Source of the DNA: Betaproteobacteria bacterium
Lineage (GTDB): Bacteria > Pseudomonadota > Gammaproteobacteria > Burkholderiales > Gallionellaceae
DNA: 64,000 nucleotides
Direction of reading: 5' to 3'
Assembly: GCA_021413765.1 (NCBI GenBank)
Contig: JAIOPT010000011.1
Coordinates: forward strand, 1 to 64,000
Below the pieces are notes generated by a model. That model made no database searches. It was given only the letters and a program-made list of their open reading frames with translations, and was not told the origin of the DNA. Both the position numbers and the translations under genes were made by a program. The stretch's first letter is position 1; the number at the start of each line of letters is the position of its first letter. This document shows positions 12,759-22,274 of the stretch, in pieces.

Positions 12759-13238
12759 ATGATGAAGCCACATAACCTGTTAATCTTTCTGTGTGCTGGT
12801 TATATCAGCTGGGCACAGGCGGAAATATATAAATCAGTCGATGCTGATGGGCATGTGACTTATTCCAGCGCACCTACAAAAGGCTCCAAAAAAATTGATC
12901 TGGGACCACTGACTATCGTGCCGTCTCCTGCGCGCGTACACAATGACGCTGCACCTTCTGATTCTCTTAAGGTAGATGCGGCTACACAGAAAAACCGCGA
13001 TAACTTGCGTCGCAAAATACTTGAAGAAGAATTATCAACAGAAAAAAAGCTGGTCGAAGAAGCTCGCCAGAACCTGATGAATGGGAAAGAACATCCGGAA
13101 TCCCTAAAGGACAAAGATGGTAAAGGCTACCGAAATGCGGCCAAAGATGAAGAAAATATAAAAGTCTTGCAGTGGCAGGTAACATTACATGAGAAGAATG
13201 TCGAAGCGCTTAAGACTGAACTGCTCAAACTCAAGTAA
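12759..13238 (+). CDS. DUF4124 domain-containing protein
   Basis: Signal peptide then EIYKSVDADGHVTYSSAPTKGSKKIDLGPL (DUF4124), coiled-coil C-terminus. Confidence 0.8.
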   Translation: MMKPHNLLIFLCAGYISWAQAEIYKSVDADGHVTYSSAPTKGSKKIDLGPLTIVPSPARVHNDAAPSDSLKVDAATQKNRDNLRRKILEEELSTEKKLVEEARQNLMNGKEHPESLKDKDGKGYRNAAKDEENIKVLQWQVTLHEKNVEALKTELLKLK

Positions 13239-13342
13239 TTATCGTATATTGTGGGGATAAATTTGCTGAAGATTTCATATTCTGGCTCTGATTTCAAGAC
13301 CAAGAGTGGTTTTTTGGGTGCTGGTTCAGCATAACGAATATC

Positions 13343-15976
13343 TTATTTCTTGGTCGCGGATTTTTTCGGAGCGGCTGCCTTTTTCGGAGCGGCTGCCTTT
13401 TTCGGAGCGGCTGCCTTTTTCGGAGCGGCTGCCTTTTTCGGAGCGGCTGCCTTTTTCGGAGCAGCTGCCTTTTTCGGAGTAACTGCCTTTTTCGGAGCGG
13501 CAGGTTTTTTCTTGGTTGTGGCTTTCTTCAGAGATGGCCCTTTTGCCACACGTTCTGCCAGTAGCGCCAAACCTTCTTGCAATGTAATTTCTTCCGGGGA
13601 TATGTCTTTAGGCAGAGTGGCGTTAACCTTCCCATGTCTTACGTATGGCCCATAGCGACCATTGCAGACCTCCACCGGCTTTTGGTCTTCCGGATGCGCA
13701 CCCAGTTCCCGTAACACAGTATTGGAAGTTCTTGCCTCTGCTAATAATGCTACTGCGCGTTCTAATTGCATGGTGAAAACACTGTCGCCCTTGGGAATGG
13801 ATTTAAATTTTCCATCATGCCCGACATAAGGGCCGAAGCGTCCAATGTTGACGATAATTTTCTTTCCACTTTCCGGGTGGAGTCCCAATTCTTTGGGCAG
13901 TTGCAGCAATTGCGTGGCAGCAGCGAGGTCTGCATTGTCTGGAGGTAATTCCTTTGGCCAGGAAATGCGCTTCGGTTTTGTTTTGGAACCTGCCTCTACT
14001 TCACCGAGTTGTATGTAATAGCCATAAGGACCGCGCAACAATAATACCGGCAGGCCACTGACTGGATCACTCCCCAGCTCCTTGCGCGCTTCCCCGGTAT
14101 CAGCTTCAGCTGTGAGGTTGCGCGTGTAGTCGCACTCCGGGTAGGCTGTGCAGCCAATGAAGTTGCCACGTTTTCCCAAGCGGGTAGCTAAAGGCTTGCC
14201 ACACTTTGGGCAGGCTTCGTCGATTAGTTCTTGTGTTACATCTTTACGCTCGATGTTCTTTTTATCTTGTATAAGCGCAGCGAAGGGATGCCAGAAATCG
14301 TTCAATACCGGTATCCAATCGCGCTTGCCATCGGAAATCTCATCCAACTCATCTTCCATTTGCGCAGTAAATCCGTAATCGACATAGCGCGTAAAATGTT
14401 CGGTGAGGAAACGTATAACAACACGCCCGACGTCGGTTGGCTTGAATCGTTTTTTGTCCAATATTGCATATTCACGAGCTTGTAGCGTGGAAATGATGCT
14501 GGCATAAGTTGAGGGGCGCCCGATGCCATGCTCTTCTAAAGTTTTAACTAAGCTAGCTTCGGAAAATCGCGGTGGCGGCTGGGTAAAATGCTGCTCACCA
14601 TACAGCTTGTCAAGAGGAATGGTCTCTCCCTCTTCCAAGGGTGGCAATTTTTTGTTTTCTTCTTCTTCGCTATCATCCGTGCTTTCTTGATAGACAGCGA
14701 TAAAGCCAGGAAATATGAGGGTTTGGCCGCTGGCACGAAACAGGGTGTCATCCCCACCGAGGCGAATATCAAGGCTGACCGTATCGAAACGCGCGGGAGC
14801 CATCTGACATGCGAGAGTTCGCTTCCAGATCATTTCATAGAGCCGCGCTTGATCAATGGTGAGAAATTCCCGCATGCTCTCCGGGGTGCGAGCAATCGAG
14901 GTTGGCCGTATTGCTTCGTGAGCCTCCTGCGCATTCTTTGCTTTGCTTTTGTAGATAGGTGCAGTTTTAGGCAAATAGTCCGGGGCAAATTGTGCAGCGA
15001 TGTAATTACGTATTTCCTGCAGAGCTTCCTGTGCCAGCGTGACGGAATCGGTACGCATATAACTGATCAGTCCTACAGTTTGACCGCCGATGTCGATGCC
15101 TTCATAAAGCTGTTGGGCGATACGCATCGTGCGGTCAGTGGACATGCCTAGTTTGCGCGCTGCCTCCTGCTGCAGCGTGGAGGTCGTAAATGGAGCTGCG
15201 GCATGACGTTGCTTGGCTTTCTTTTCCACACGCACCACGCGCGGCGGCAATTTGGCCGCACTGATGTTGTCAAAAATTTTTTTGTATTCCATCTCGCTGC
15301 CTATACCCAGTTGCTCAAGTTTTTTCCCTTGATATTGGAATAGTTTGGCGGTAAATGGTTGGCTATTCTTCTGGCTATCGAGATGCACTGTCCAATATTC
15401 CTGCGAGCGAAATGCCTCGATTTCTAATTCTCGTTCCACGATCAGGCGCAGCGCTGGACTCTGCACACGTCCGGCAGAAAGCCCTGGGCGTATTTTGCGC
15501 CATAGCAACGGCGAAAGGTTGAACCCCACCAAGTAATCCAGCGCACGTCGCGCCTGCTGCGCATTGACCAAGGGAATGGAAATTTCACGCGGATGCGCTA
15601 CTGCTTCGCGCACCGCAGACTGGGTGATTTCGTAGAATACTACGCGTTGCATGGATTTATTTTTTAAATTGCGCTTGCTTTTGAGCAGCTCAGCGACATG
15701 CCAGGCAATGGCTTCCCCTTCACGATCCGGGTCAGGTGCCAGATAGATGTGGTCTGCCTGAGCGGCGGCTTTGGCGATGGCGTCTACATGTTTGCTGTTT
15801 CGCGCAATGATTTCATACTGCATGGCAAAATCATGTTCAGTATCGATAGCCCCCGATTTGGGTATCAGGTCGCGTACATGTCCATAGGTCGCCAGTATCT
15901 CAAAATCTTTCCCCAGATATTTTTTCAGGGTGACGGCTTTGGCCGGGGATTCAACGATTAGTAGATTACTCGCCAT
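13343..15976 (-). CDS. topA: DNA topoisomerase I with (AAAPKK)n basic tail
   Basis: NLLIVESPAKAVTLKKYLG; GISYMRTDS-type active site (LISYMRTDSVTLA); zinc-finger CPKCGKPLATRLGKRGNFIGCTAYPECDYTRN. Confidence 0.97.
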   Translation of the reverse strand: MASNLLIVESPAKAVTLKKYLGKDFEILATYGHVRDLIPKSGAIDTEHDFAMQYEIIARNSKHVDAIAKAAAQADHIYLAPDPDREGEAIAWHVAELLKSKRNLKNKSMQRVVFYEITQSAVREAVAHPREISIPLVNAQQARRALDYLVGFNLSPLLWRKIRPGLSAGRVQSPALRLIVERELEIEAFRSQEYWTVHLDSQKNSQPFTAKLFQYQGKKLEQLGIGSEMEYKKIFDNISAAKLPPRVVRVEKKAKQRHAAAPFTTSTLQQEAARKLGMSTDRTMRIAQQLYEGIDIGGQTVGLISYMRTDSVTLAQEALQEIRNYIAAQFAPDYLPKTAPIYKSKAKNAQEAHEAIRPTSIARTPESMREFLTIDQARLYEMIWKRTLACQMAPARFDTVSLDIRLGGDDTLFRASGQTLIFPGFIAVYQESTDDSEEEENKKLPPLEEGETIPLDKLYGEQHFTQPPPRFSEASLVKTLEEHGIGRPSTYASIISTLQAREYAILDKKRFKPTDVGRVVIRFLTEHFTRYVDYGFTAQMEDELDEISDGKRDWIPVLNDFWHPFAALIQDKKNIERKDVTQELIDEACPKCGKPLATRLGKRGNFIGCTAYPECDYTRNLTAEADTGEARKELGSDPVSGLPVLLLRGPYGYYIQLGEVEAGSKTKPKRISWPKELPPDNADLAAATQLLQLPKELGLHPESGKKIIVNIGRFGPYVGHDGKFKSIPKGDSVFTMQLERAVALLAEARTSNTVLRELGAHPEDQKPVEVCNGRYGPYVRHGKVNATLPKDISPEEITLQEGLALLAERVAKGPSLKKATTKKKPAAPKKAVTPKKAAAPKKAAAPKKAAAPKKAAAPKKAAAPKKAAAPKKSATKK
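13365..13490. repeat. 18-bp tandem repeat (ttcggagcggctgccttt), 7 units, encoding the TopA AAAPKK tail
   Basis: First five units identical, units 6-7 variant; read directly. Confidence 0.95.
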
Positions 15977-16003
15977 GATGGTATTTTTGTCTAATTTTAA
16001 TGT

Positions 16004-16459
16004 TTAATGTAAGTGACTGGAATCGGCTGGAGTAAGCAGATCTTCGACTATTAAAGGATCCAAGTCTTGACGTTGATTCCACAACACTATGAGAACGATC
16101 AGTTTGATTTTGTCCAGTGGCAAATTATCACGGTTCAATGCGACCGCGCGGTCGAGGATCATTTCCCGCTCAACGGGTGTGATTATCTTATTTTGTTCCC
16201 AAAACGTTAGAAAACATCGTGCTTCAAAGCTAATGCGGTTTATTTCTAAGTCGGCATAAAAGCGTCCATTACTATCATTAATGGTGGGGGGATAGTTTGC
16301 TTTGTTTAACTGTTCCAGGCCGGACAGCCAAGTCAGTGCCAGATGGATGTCCTCATCTTCGAATCCGGCAGCAGATAATTTGCGGGATAGCCTGTCTGAA
16401 TTGGGATAGCGACCAGCATGAAAATAACTTTCAAATAAAAACATTAAGATGTCAAACAT
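16004..16459 (-). CDS. smg: Smg family protein (DUF494)
   Basis: MFDILMFLFESYFHAG...; RCFLTFWEQNKIITPVEREMILDRA; located next to topA/dprA. Confidence 0.9.
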   Translation of the reverse strand: MFDILMFLFESYFHAGRYPNSDRLSRKLSAAGFEDEDIHLALTWLSGLEQLNKANYPPTINDSNGRFYADLEINRISFEARCFLTFWEQNKIITPVEREMILDRAVALNRDNLPLDKIKLIVLIVLWNQRQDLDPLIVEDLLTPADSSHLH

Positions 16460-16606
16460 AATGCCCCGATAAAAATTGATTGTAGGTAATTATTAAATTA
16501 GGAGTAATTAAACCAAGAGTAAGGGATTATGAGTAGTTATAGTTCTTTTTTTTTCTTCTTTTTTCTATGGGAAATGCTGTTTCACCAGATCTGAACAATT
16601 GCAATT

Positions 16607-17674
16607 TTAATTTATGCGTTGGTAAAGTCCACCTGGTAAAGTTGCGATGTTACCATCCAGCTCAAGTTGCAACAGGATGGCGGATAGCGCCCCAATCGTC
16701 AAGCCACTGCGCTGGCTCAAGCTGTCCATATCTACCGGATCGAAACCTAAATGCATTAATAAAGGATGTTCTTCGAGTATGGAAGGTTGCAGGGTCGGAC
16801 TGGTGGAGAAATGCCCCAGCTCCTCTAGAATGTCTTGCGCGCACTCTACCAGTTTAGCGCCCTGTTTGATCAAATGATGACATCCTTTCGTCTGTGGGGC
16901 GTGGATGGAACCGGGAATGGCGAAAACGTCTCGCCCTTGTTCCAAGGCCATACGGGCGGTAATTAATGAACCGCTTTGCAGAGAGGCTTCGACCACCAGA
17001 CACCCTAAGCTAAGGCCGCTGATGAGGCGATTGCGGCGCGGAAAATTTGCCGCGAGTGGCGGAGTTCCTAATGAAAACTCGGAAATCAATGCGCCTTCCT
17101 GCGCCAATCGGTGCGCCAGTTGACGGTTGGCGGCAGGGTAAACTTTATCTAGCCCAGTGCCAACTATGCCTATGCTGGAGCCGTACTCGCGCAACCCTCC
17201 GTGATGTGCTGCGGCGTCTATGCCATGCGCCATGCCACTGATAATACACAGTCCGGCAGCACTCGCTGCCTGCGCAAAAGCCTCCGCATTGCTTAACCCT
17301 TGTGGGGTGGCATTACGGCTGCCTACAACGGCGAGTGCCGGGTGGTTAAGCAATTCGAGTCGTCCTTTTACATACAGCAGTAATGGTGGGTCGGAAATAT
17401 TAAGCAGAGACTGCGGATAGTCAGGGTCTGCCAGTGTGACAATATGGTTGTGCGGATCAGCCAGCCAACTGGTAATAGGTGTTAGTGTTGCTTCGTCCCA
17501 ACCTTGTGTGATGGTTGCCGCAATGACTGGCTGGACTACTTGCTGGAGAGTATGCGCCGGCGTGGCGAAAATTTGAGTGGGAGTACCGAAAGCATGTAAC
17601 AGACGACGCAAACCTTCATTGCCTAAGCCAGGAATCTGGTTCAGGGCAAGCCATGACGCAAGTTCAGCGTCCAT
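16607..17674 (-). CDS. dprA: DNA-processing protein DprA
   Basis: ALAVVGSRNATPQG, ISGMAHGIDAAAHHGGL, FPRRNRLISGLSLGCLVVEA. Confidence 0.95.
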   Translation of the reverse strand: MDAELASWLALNQIPGLGNEGLRRLLHAFGTPTQIFATPAHTLQQVVQPVIAATITQGWDEATLTPITSWLADPHNHIVTLADPDYPQSLLNISDPPLLLYVKGRLELLNHPALAVVGSRNATPQGLSNAEAFAQAASAAGLCIISGMAHGIDAAAHHGGLREYGSSIGIVGTGLDKVYPAANRQLAHRLAQEGALISEFSLGTPPLAANFPRRNRLISGLSLGCLVVEASLQSGSLITARMALEQGRDVFAIPGSIHAPQTKGCHHLIKQGAKLVECAQDILEELGHFSTSPTLQPSILEEHPLLMHLGFDPVDMDSLSQRSGLTIGALSAILLQLELDGNIATLPGGLYQRIN

Positions 17675-17685
17675 AGGTCGGGGAG

Positions 17686-18717
17686 TCAGGGCGTGAGCGC
17701 GCTATCCAACAATTCCACTGGTAGTTGGGTTCGCATCACCAGAGCGTAGGCTACTTTGTCAAAAGTACGGAATACAAATAACAGACCATAGCGCGTATCT
17801 GGCAGAGTAAGTGATTCCCCTTTTTCCTTTGTTACATCTCCCTTGCGATATAGTGCCAGTACATGGCCATTTTCAAGGCCATCACGAAGTCCCTTGTTGA
17901 GGGTTACGATGGAATGTTGGCCTGCTTGAGAAACGCCAGCATAAATAGAAATTACGCGTGCTGCAATTTGACTGTCTGGGACGCGGGGAACATAGCTTCC
18001 GGCAAGCTCATTGGAAGCTTTGATAAGTCGATCTCCCTTGCTAATTTCCTTAAGTGCCTTGACGATCTTAAGCGTGCTGATATCGGCGAATTTTTCGACC
18101 TCTGCATCACCCAAGTAAACCGCCTCGTACCCCAATATTTCCTTGCTATCTGGGTCAAGCAATGTTTTGCCCTGCTGGTAAATTTGCCACTTTTCCCCCT
18201 GGTCTTTGGATAGCCCTTTAACATATGCAATATCACCGCTACCCAGAAGGACGCGTTGCTCATGGGTGCCAACTATAGTTGGTGCGTTAGATAGCCCATG
18301 TTTTTCAATTATGAGCGGCCTGCTGAGGAAAGGTTCGATGGCACTAGCTGAAATACTGGGGATTGCATTATGTTCACTGCCTTGCACATGTACCCCGGGG
18401 GAAAGTTTCACCCTGTCAGATTTGACTGCCTCTTCGGTCTTTTTAATTTTACCTATATGCAGTGTACCGCTTGCACGATCCAAATAGACTACGTCACCGG
18501 GATAAATCCAGTGCGGATTTTTAATGGTGTCTTTGTTTAAGCCCCAAATTTTGGGCCATAGCCATGGATCTTTGAAAAACTTAGTGGAGATGTCCCACAG
18601 CGTATCCCCTTTCACTACAATGTGACTATCTGGTGCATTGTCATGAATTTTAACCGTATCAGCGAAGGCGAAGGTGGGCAATAAGCAGCAAATCAGCGAT
18701 ATAATAATCTTTTGCAT
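17686..18717 (-). CDS. LysM peptidoglycan-binding domain-containing protein
   Basis: Signal peptide; HIVVKGDTLWDISTKFFKDPWLWPKIWGLNKDTIKNPHWIYPGDVVYL. Confidence 0.9.
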   Translation of the reverse strand: MQKIIISLICCLLPTFAFADTVKIHDNAPDSHIVVKGDTLWDISTKFFKDPWLWPKIWGLNKDTIKNPHWIYPGDVVYLDRASGTLHIGKIKKTEEAVKSDRVKLSPGVHVQGSEHNAIPSISASAIEPFLSRPLIIEKHGLSNAPTIVGTHEQRVLLGSGDIAYVKGLSKDQGEKWQIYQQGKTLLDPDSKEILGYEAVYLGDAEVEKFADISTLKIVKALKEISKGDRLIKASNELAGSYVPRVPDSQIAARVISIYAGVSQAGQHSIVTLNKGLRDGLENGHVLALYRKGDVTKEKGESLTLPDTRYGLLFVFRTFDKVAYALVMRTQLPVELLDSALTP

Positions 18718-18841
18718 GGAAACTCCATTTTGCGTGGGAACCCAGTTTTTTAGAAGCCAGGCTGAGAGCGACAAGTATTGCACGACGTTCGTACAATATG
18801 TTCTAAATTCTGCCCCTAGTTATTTAAATTAGCAAGCATAT

Positions 18842-19345
18842 ATGGCAATTTTACAAATATTACAATATCCAGATATACGGCTACATACCGTCGCCGTGCC
18901 AGTGCCTGTAGTAACGGCTGCCACCCGCAACCTTATCTCTGATATGGCCGAAACAATGTATTCTGCGCCGGGAGTAGGTCTGGCTGCGACTCAGATAAAT
19001 GTACATCAACAGATTATTGTGATGGATATTTCTGAGACCCAGGATCAGTTGTTGGTATTCGTTAATCCGGAAATAATTGCCAATAGTGGAGAGAGCATGT
19101 ACGAAGAGGGCTGTTTGTCGGTTCCCGGGGTATATGAAAAAATTCGCCGCGCAGAACATGTCACCGTGCGCGCACTAAATAAGCATGGTGAATCTTTCAC
19201 GCTTGAAGCGGACGGGTTGCTGGCGATCTGTATTCAACATGAGATGGATCATCTTAAGGGAAAGGTGTTTGTTGAATATCTTTCGCAGCTCAAACAATCT
19301 CGTCTCCGAGCCAAGCTTAAAAAGCACCGCCGTGAAACGATGTAG
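18842..19345 (+). CDS. def: Peptide deformylase
   Basis: [27 protein letters not shown] motifs. Confidence 0.97.
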   Translation: MAILQILQYPDIRLHTVAVPVPVVTAATRNLISDMAETMYSAPGVGLAATQINVHQQIIVMDISETQDQLLVFVNPEIIANSGESMYEEGCLSVPGVYEKIRRAEHVTVRALNKHGESFTLEADGLLAICIQHEMDHLKGKVFVEYLSQLKQSRLRAKLKKHRRETM

Positions 19346-19428
19346 ACAACTTGAAAATGTGTTCTTCAAATTACTGCGTTGAGTCATTAATCTTGAATGA
19401 AAGCCATGATTAATTTAAAGGGATCCCG

Positions 19429-20379
19429 ATAATCAACTCTTCTCTAAAGATCATTTTTGCCGGCACGCCAGACTTCGCCGCCACCGCACTAAAGGTGTTG
19501 CTGGCGCAACAATTTTCTGTGGTCGCGGTGTTAACACAGCCCGACAGGCCCGCTGGCCGAGGTATGCGACTCACAGCCAGCCCTGTCAAGCAACTTGCCT
19601 TGGCGAGTAACCTGCCCCTGCTTCAGCCTGCTTCATTAAAATCTGTCGATGTGCAACAAGAGCTTGCTAATTATGCGGCGGATGTAATGGTGGTTGCGGC
19701 TTATGGGCTAATACTGCCATCAGCGCTACTGCAGTTGCCACGTTATGGCTGTCTGAATATTCACGCTTCATTATTACCGCGTTGGCGCGGTGCGGCACCT
19801 ATTCAGCGCGCTATTCTGGCGGGTGACGACAAAACCGGTATCACCATTATGCAAATGGACGCAGGACTTGATACTGGCGATATTTTACTTAAAAAGGACT
19901 GCCCGATCACTGCGCATGACAGCACGCAAACATTGCATGCCAAATTGGCGAAGCTGGGCGCTGAAGCTATCGTCGAGGCACTGTGCTTGCTTGAGCAAGG
20001 GAAATTAAAGTCTGTGCCGCAGAATGCGGTCGAAGCAACTTATGCTGCCAAACTTAGCAAACCAGAAGCGTTAATTGACTGGTCAGAAAGTGCCACACAA
20101 ATAATGCGTGCGGTGCATGCTTACAACCCTTTCCCTATAGCATCTACAATTCTTAACGGGGTGCCAGTCAAAATCTGGCAGGCCAACGTGCGAGACGGGG
20201 CTGAAGGTGTAGCGGGAACTGTACTGGCTATAGAAAAGAACGGCATTATTGTGGCATGCGGTCAAGGAGCGTTATGCCTTGAAGTATTGCAACGCCAGAA
20301 TGCCAAAGCATTACCTGCGGTGCAGTTTATGCAGGGGTTTGCAGTGCACCCAGGCGACCGTTGCACTTCATTCCTTTGA
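19429..20379 (+). CDS. fmt: Methionyl-tRNA formyltransferase (start uncertain: the conserved N-terminus lacks an upstream ATG/GTG/TTG)
   Basis: SLKIIFAGTPDFAATALKVLL...; LNIHASLLPRWRGAAPIQRAIL; ITIMQMDAGLDTGDIL. In-frame stop at 19411. Confidence 0.9.
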   Translation: MINSSLKIIFAGTPDFAATALKVLLAQQFSVVAVLTQPDRPAGRGMRLTASPVKQLALASNLPLLQPASLKSVDVQQELANYAADVMVVAAYGLILPSALLQLPRYGCLNIHASLLPRWRGAAPIQRAILAGDDKTGITIMQMDAGLDTGDILLKKDCPITAHDSTQTLHAKLAKLGAEAIVEALCLLEQGKLKSVPQNAVEATYAAKLSKPEALIDWSESATQIMRAVHAYNPFPIASTILNGVPVKIWQANVRDGAEGVAGTVLAIEKNGIIVACGQGALCLEVLQRQNAKALPAVQFMQGFAVHPGDRCTSFL

Positions 20380-20380
20380 C

Positions 20381-21667
20381 ATGCATATAGCACAACGGGG
20401 TGCCAGCCAAGTTGTCTGCCAAGTGTTGGCCGGACGCAACCTGAGCCAGGCATTGAGTTTGGCTTTACAGTCTACGCCTGGGCAAATTAGGCCCGAATTA
20501 ACACCACAACAACGTGGTGCGCTACAGGATTTGAGTTATGGTACGCTGCGCTTTTACGGTCAGTTAGTACGAGTGCTAGATCAATTGCTGCACAAACCTG
20601 TGCAGGATACGCAACTACGTTGTCTGTTATTAGTGGCTTTGTATCAACTGCTGTATACAAAATCTGCGCCCCATGCCGTGGTAGATCATGCCGTGCGCGC
20701 TGTGCGAAAGTGCAATGCAGCAGCTGGAGGACTGGCGAATGCGGTACTGCGCAATTTTTTGCGCAACCGCGAGGCGTTACTAGCAGTCGCGGCCTCTAGT
20801 GAGGAAGGCCGCTATGCCTATCCGCAATGGTGGATAGCTGCAGTCCAGGCGCAATATGGAAAGCATTCAGAGGCTATCTTGCTAGCGGGTAACCAGCACC
20901 CGCCCATGACATTGCGTGTAAATTGTCGATGCATCAGTACAGCAAATTATCTGGCACTGCTTGCGCAGCATGATATTCCGGCCAGTATGGTCGAGCCAGA
21001 TGCAGTGCTGCTGGAACACCCTATTCCGGTAAATAAGTTACCAGGATTTTTCGACGGCCTGGTTTCAGTGCAGGATGCGGGTGCGCAATACGCAGCGCGC
21101 TTGTTGGACGTACAAGACGGTATGCGGGTGCTTGATGCGTGCGCTGCACCGGGCGGAAAAAGTACTCACCTACTTGAGCTAGCGCAACTTGATTTGCTCG
21201 CTTTGGACAAAAATGTGCAACGTTTGGAACTAGTACGTGAAAACCTGCAACGCTTGCAATTGCATGCGCAGTTGCAAAGCGGTGATGCGGCACAGCCCGA
21301 TAGCTGGTGGGATGGCAAGCCATACCATCGAATCTTGGCCGATGTACCCTGCTCCGCCTCCGGCGTGGTTCGGCGCCATCCCGACATAAAGTGGCTGCGT
21401 CGTCCGGGTGATATCAATGGGTTCGCGCAACAGCAGTTGCACATTCTTTGCGCGTTGTGGCGGTTGCTGGTAAGAGATGGAAAGTTACTATATGTAACTT
21501 GTTCCATTTTTGCGCGAGAAAACCAGCAGGTTATCGATGAGTTTTTAAAACAGCATAATGATGGCAAACAATTGCCGCTGTCCATACCCAATTTAAATGA
21601 AGGTCAAATATTTCCCGATGACCAGCGCGATGGATTTTTTTATGCATTACTGCAAAAGCATGCATAA
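20381..21667 (+). CDS. rsmB: 16S rRNA (cytosine(967)-C(5))-methyltransferase RsmB
   Basis: VLDACAAPGGKSTHLLELA; DVPCSASGVVRRHPDIKWLRR; LLYVTCSIFARENQQVI. Confidence 0.95.
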   Translation: MHIAQRGASQVVCQVLAGRNLSQALSLALQSTPGQIRPELTPQQRGALQDLSYGTLRFYGQLVRVLDQLLHKPVQDTQLRCLLLVALYQLLYTKSAPHAVVDHAVRAVRKCNAAAGGLANAVLRNFLRNREALLAVAASSEEGRYAYPQWWIAAVQAQYGKHSEAILLAGNQHPPMTLRVNCRCISTANYLALLAQHDIPASMVEPDAVLLEHPIPVNKLPGFFDGLVSVQDAGAQYAARLLDVQDGMRVLDACAAPGGKSTHLLELAQLDLLALDKNVQRLELVRENLQRLQLHAQLQSGDAAQPDSWWDGKPYHRILADVPCSASGVVRRHPDIKWLRRPGDINGFAQQQLHILCALWRLLVRDGKLLYVTCSIFARENQQVIDEFLKQHNDGKQLPLSIPNLNEGQIFPDDQRDGFFYALLQKHA

Positions 21668-22271
21668 CCTGGCGCGATTGCTGGCTCTGCTGCTGGCATT
21701 ATGGCTAGGTATTTCGGTTGCCTGTGCCGAGGGTATCAGCGTGCGTAAAACGGAGGCGCGGTTTTCTGACGGCAGTTATCAGTTTTCGGCTGATTTCGAC
21801 ATTAGTTTAAATTTTGTGGTAGATCAAGCATTGACGCGCGGGGTGCCTCTGTATTTTATTAGCGAGTTCAGTCTGATTCGTCCGCGTTGGTACTGGATGG
21901 ATGAGGTTATCGTAAAAAATGAACAAACTACCAAATTATCTTATAACAAACTGACGCGCCAGTACCGCATCACACGAGGATCGCTGTTTCAAAACTTTTC
22001 TAGCCTGGGCGATGCACTGCGTATTATCAGCCATCAGTCTGCTGCACCAATTGATGCTGCGCTGTTACAGAAAAATGATGGTTATATTTCATCGCTGTTA
22101 CCCCAAAAGGGGGACTATATTGCTGCCACGCGAATGCGTCTGGATGTAACGCAATTACCGAAACCTTTGCAAGTCAATGCCTTGGCTACCCAAGATTGGA
22201 ACTTTGATTCCAATTGGTACCGCTGGGTAGTGCGCCCCATCATATCTGCCGCAGACCGCGAAAGTGAATAG
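21660..22271 (+). CDS. DUF4390 domain-containing protein
   Basis: Signal peptide; located between rsmB and ntrY; LVDQALTRGVPLYFISEFSLIRPRWYW-like core. Confidence 0.85.
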   Translation: MHNLARLLALLLALWLGISVACAEGISVRKTEARFSDGSYQFSADFDISLNFVVDQALTRGVPLYFISEFSLIRPRWYWMDEVIVKNEQTTKLSYNKLTRQYRITRGSLFQNFSSLGDALRIISHQSAAPIDAALLQKNDGYISSLLPQKGDYIAATRMRLDVTQLPKPLQVNALATQDWNFDSNWYRWVVRPIISAADRESE

Positions 22272-22274
22272 GCA

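Noticed and set aside
13365-13490. Possible CRISPR-like regular repeats
   Set aside because: Units are contiguous with no spacers and encode the TopA tail in frame.
13350-13655. Plus-strand ORF MVADFFGAAAFFGAAAFFG...
   Set aside because: Antisense shadow of the topA tandem repeat; low-complexity translation with no independent support.
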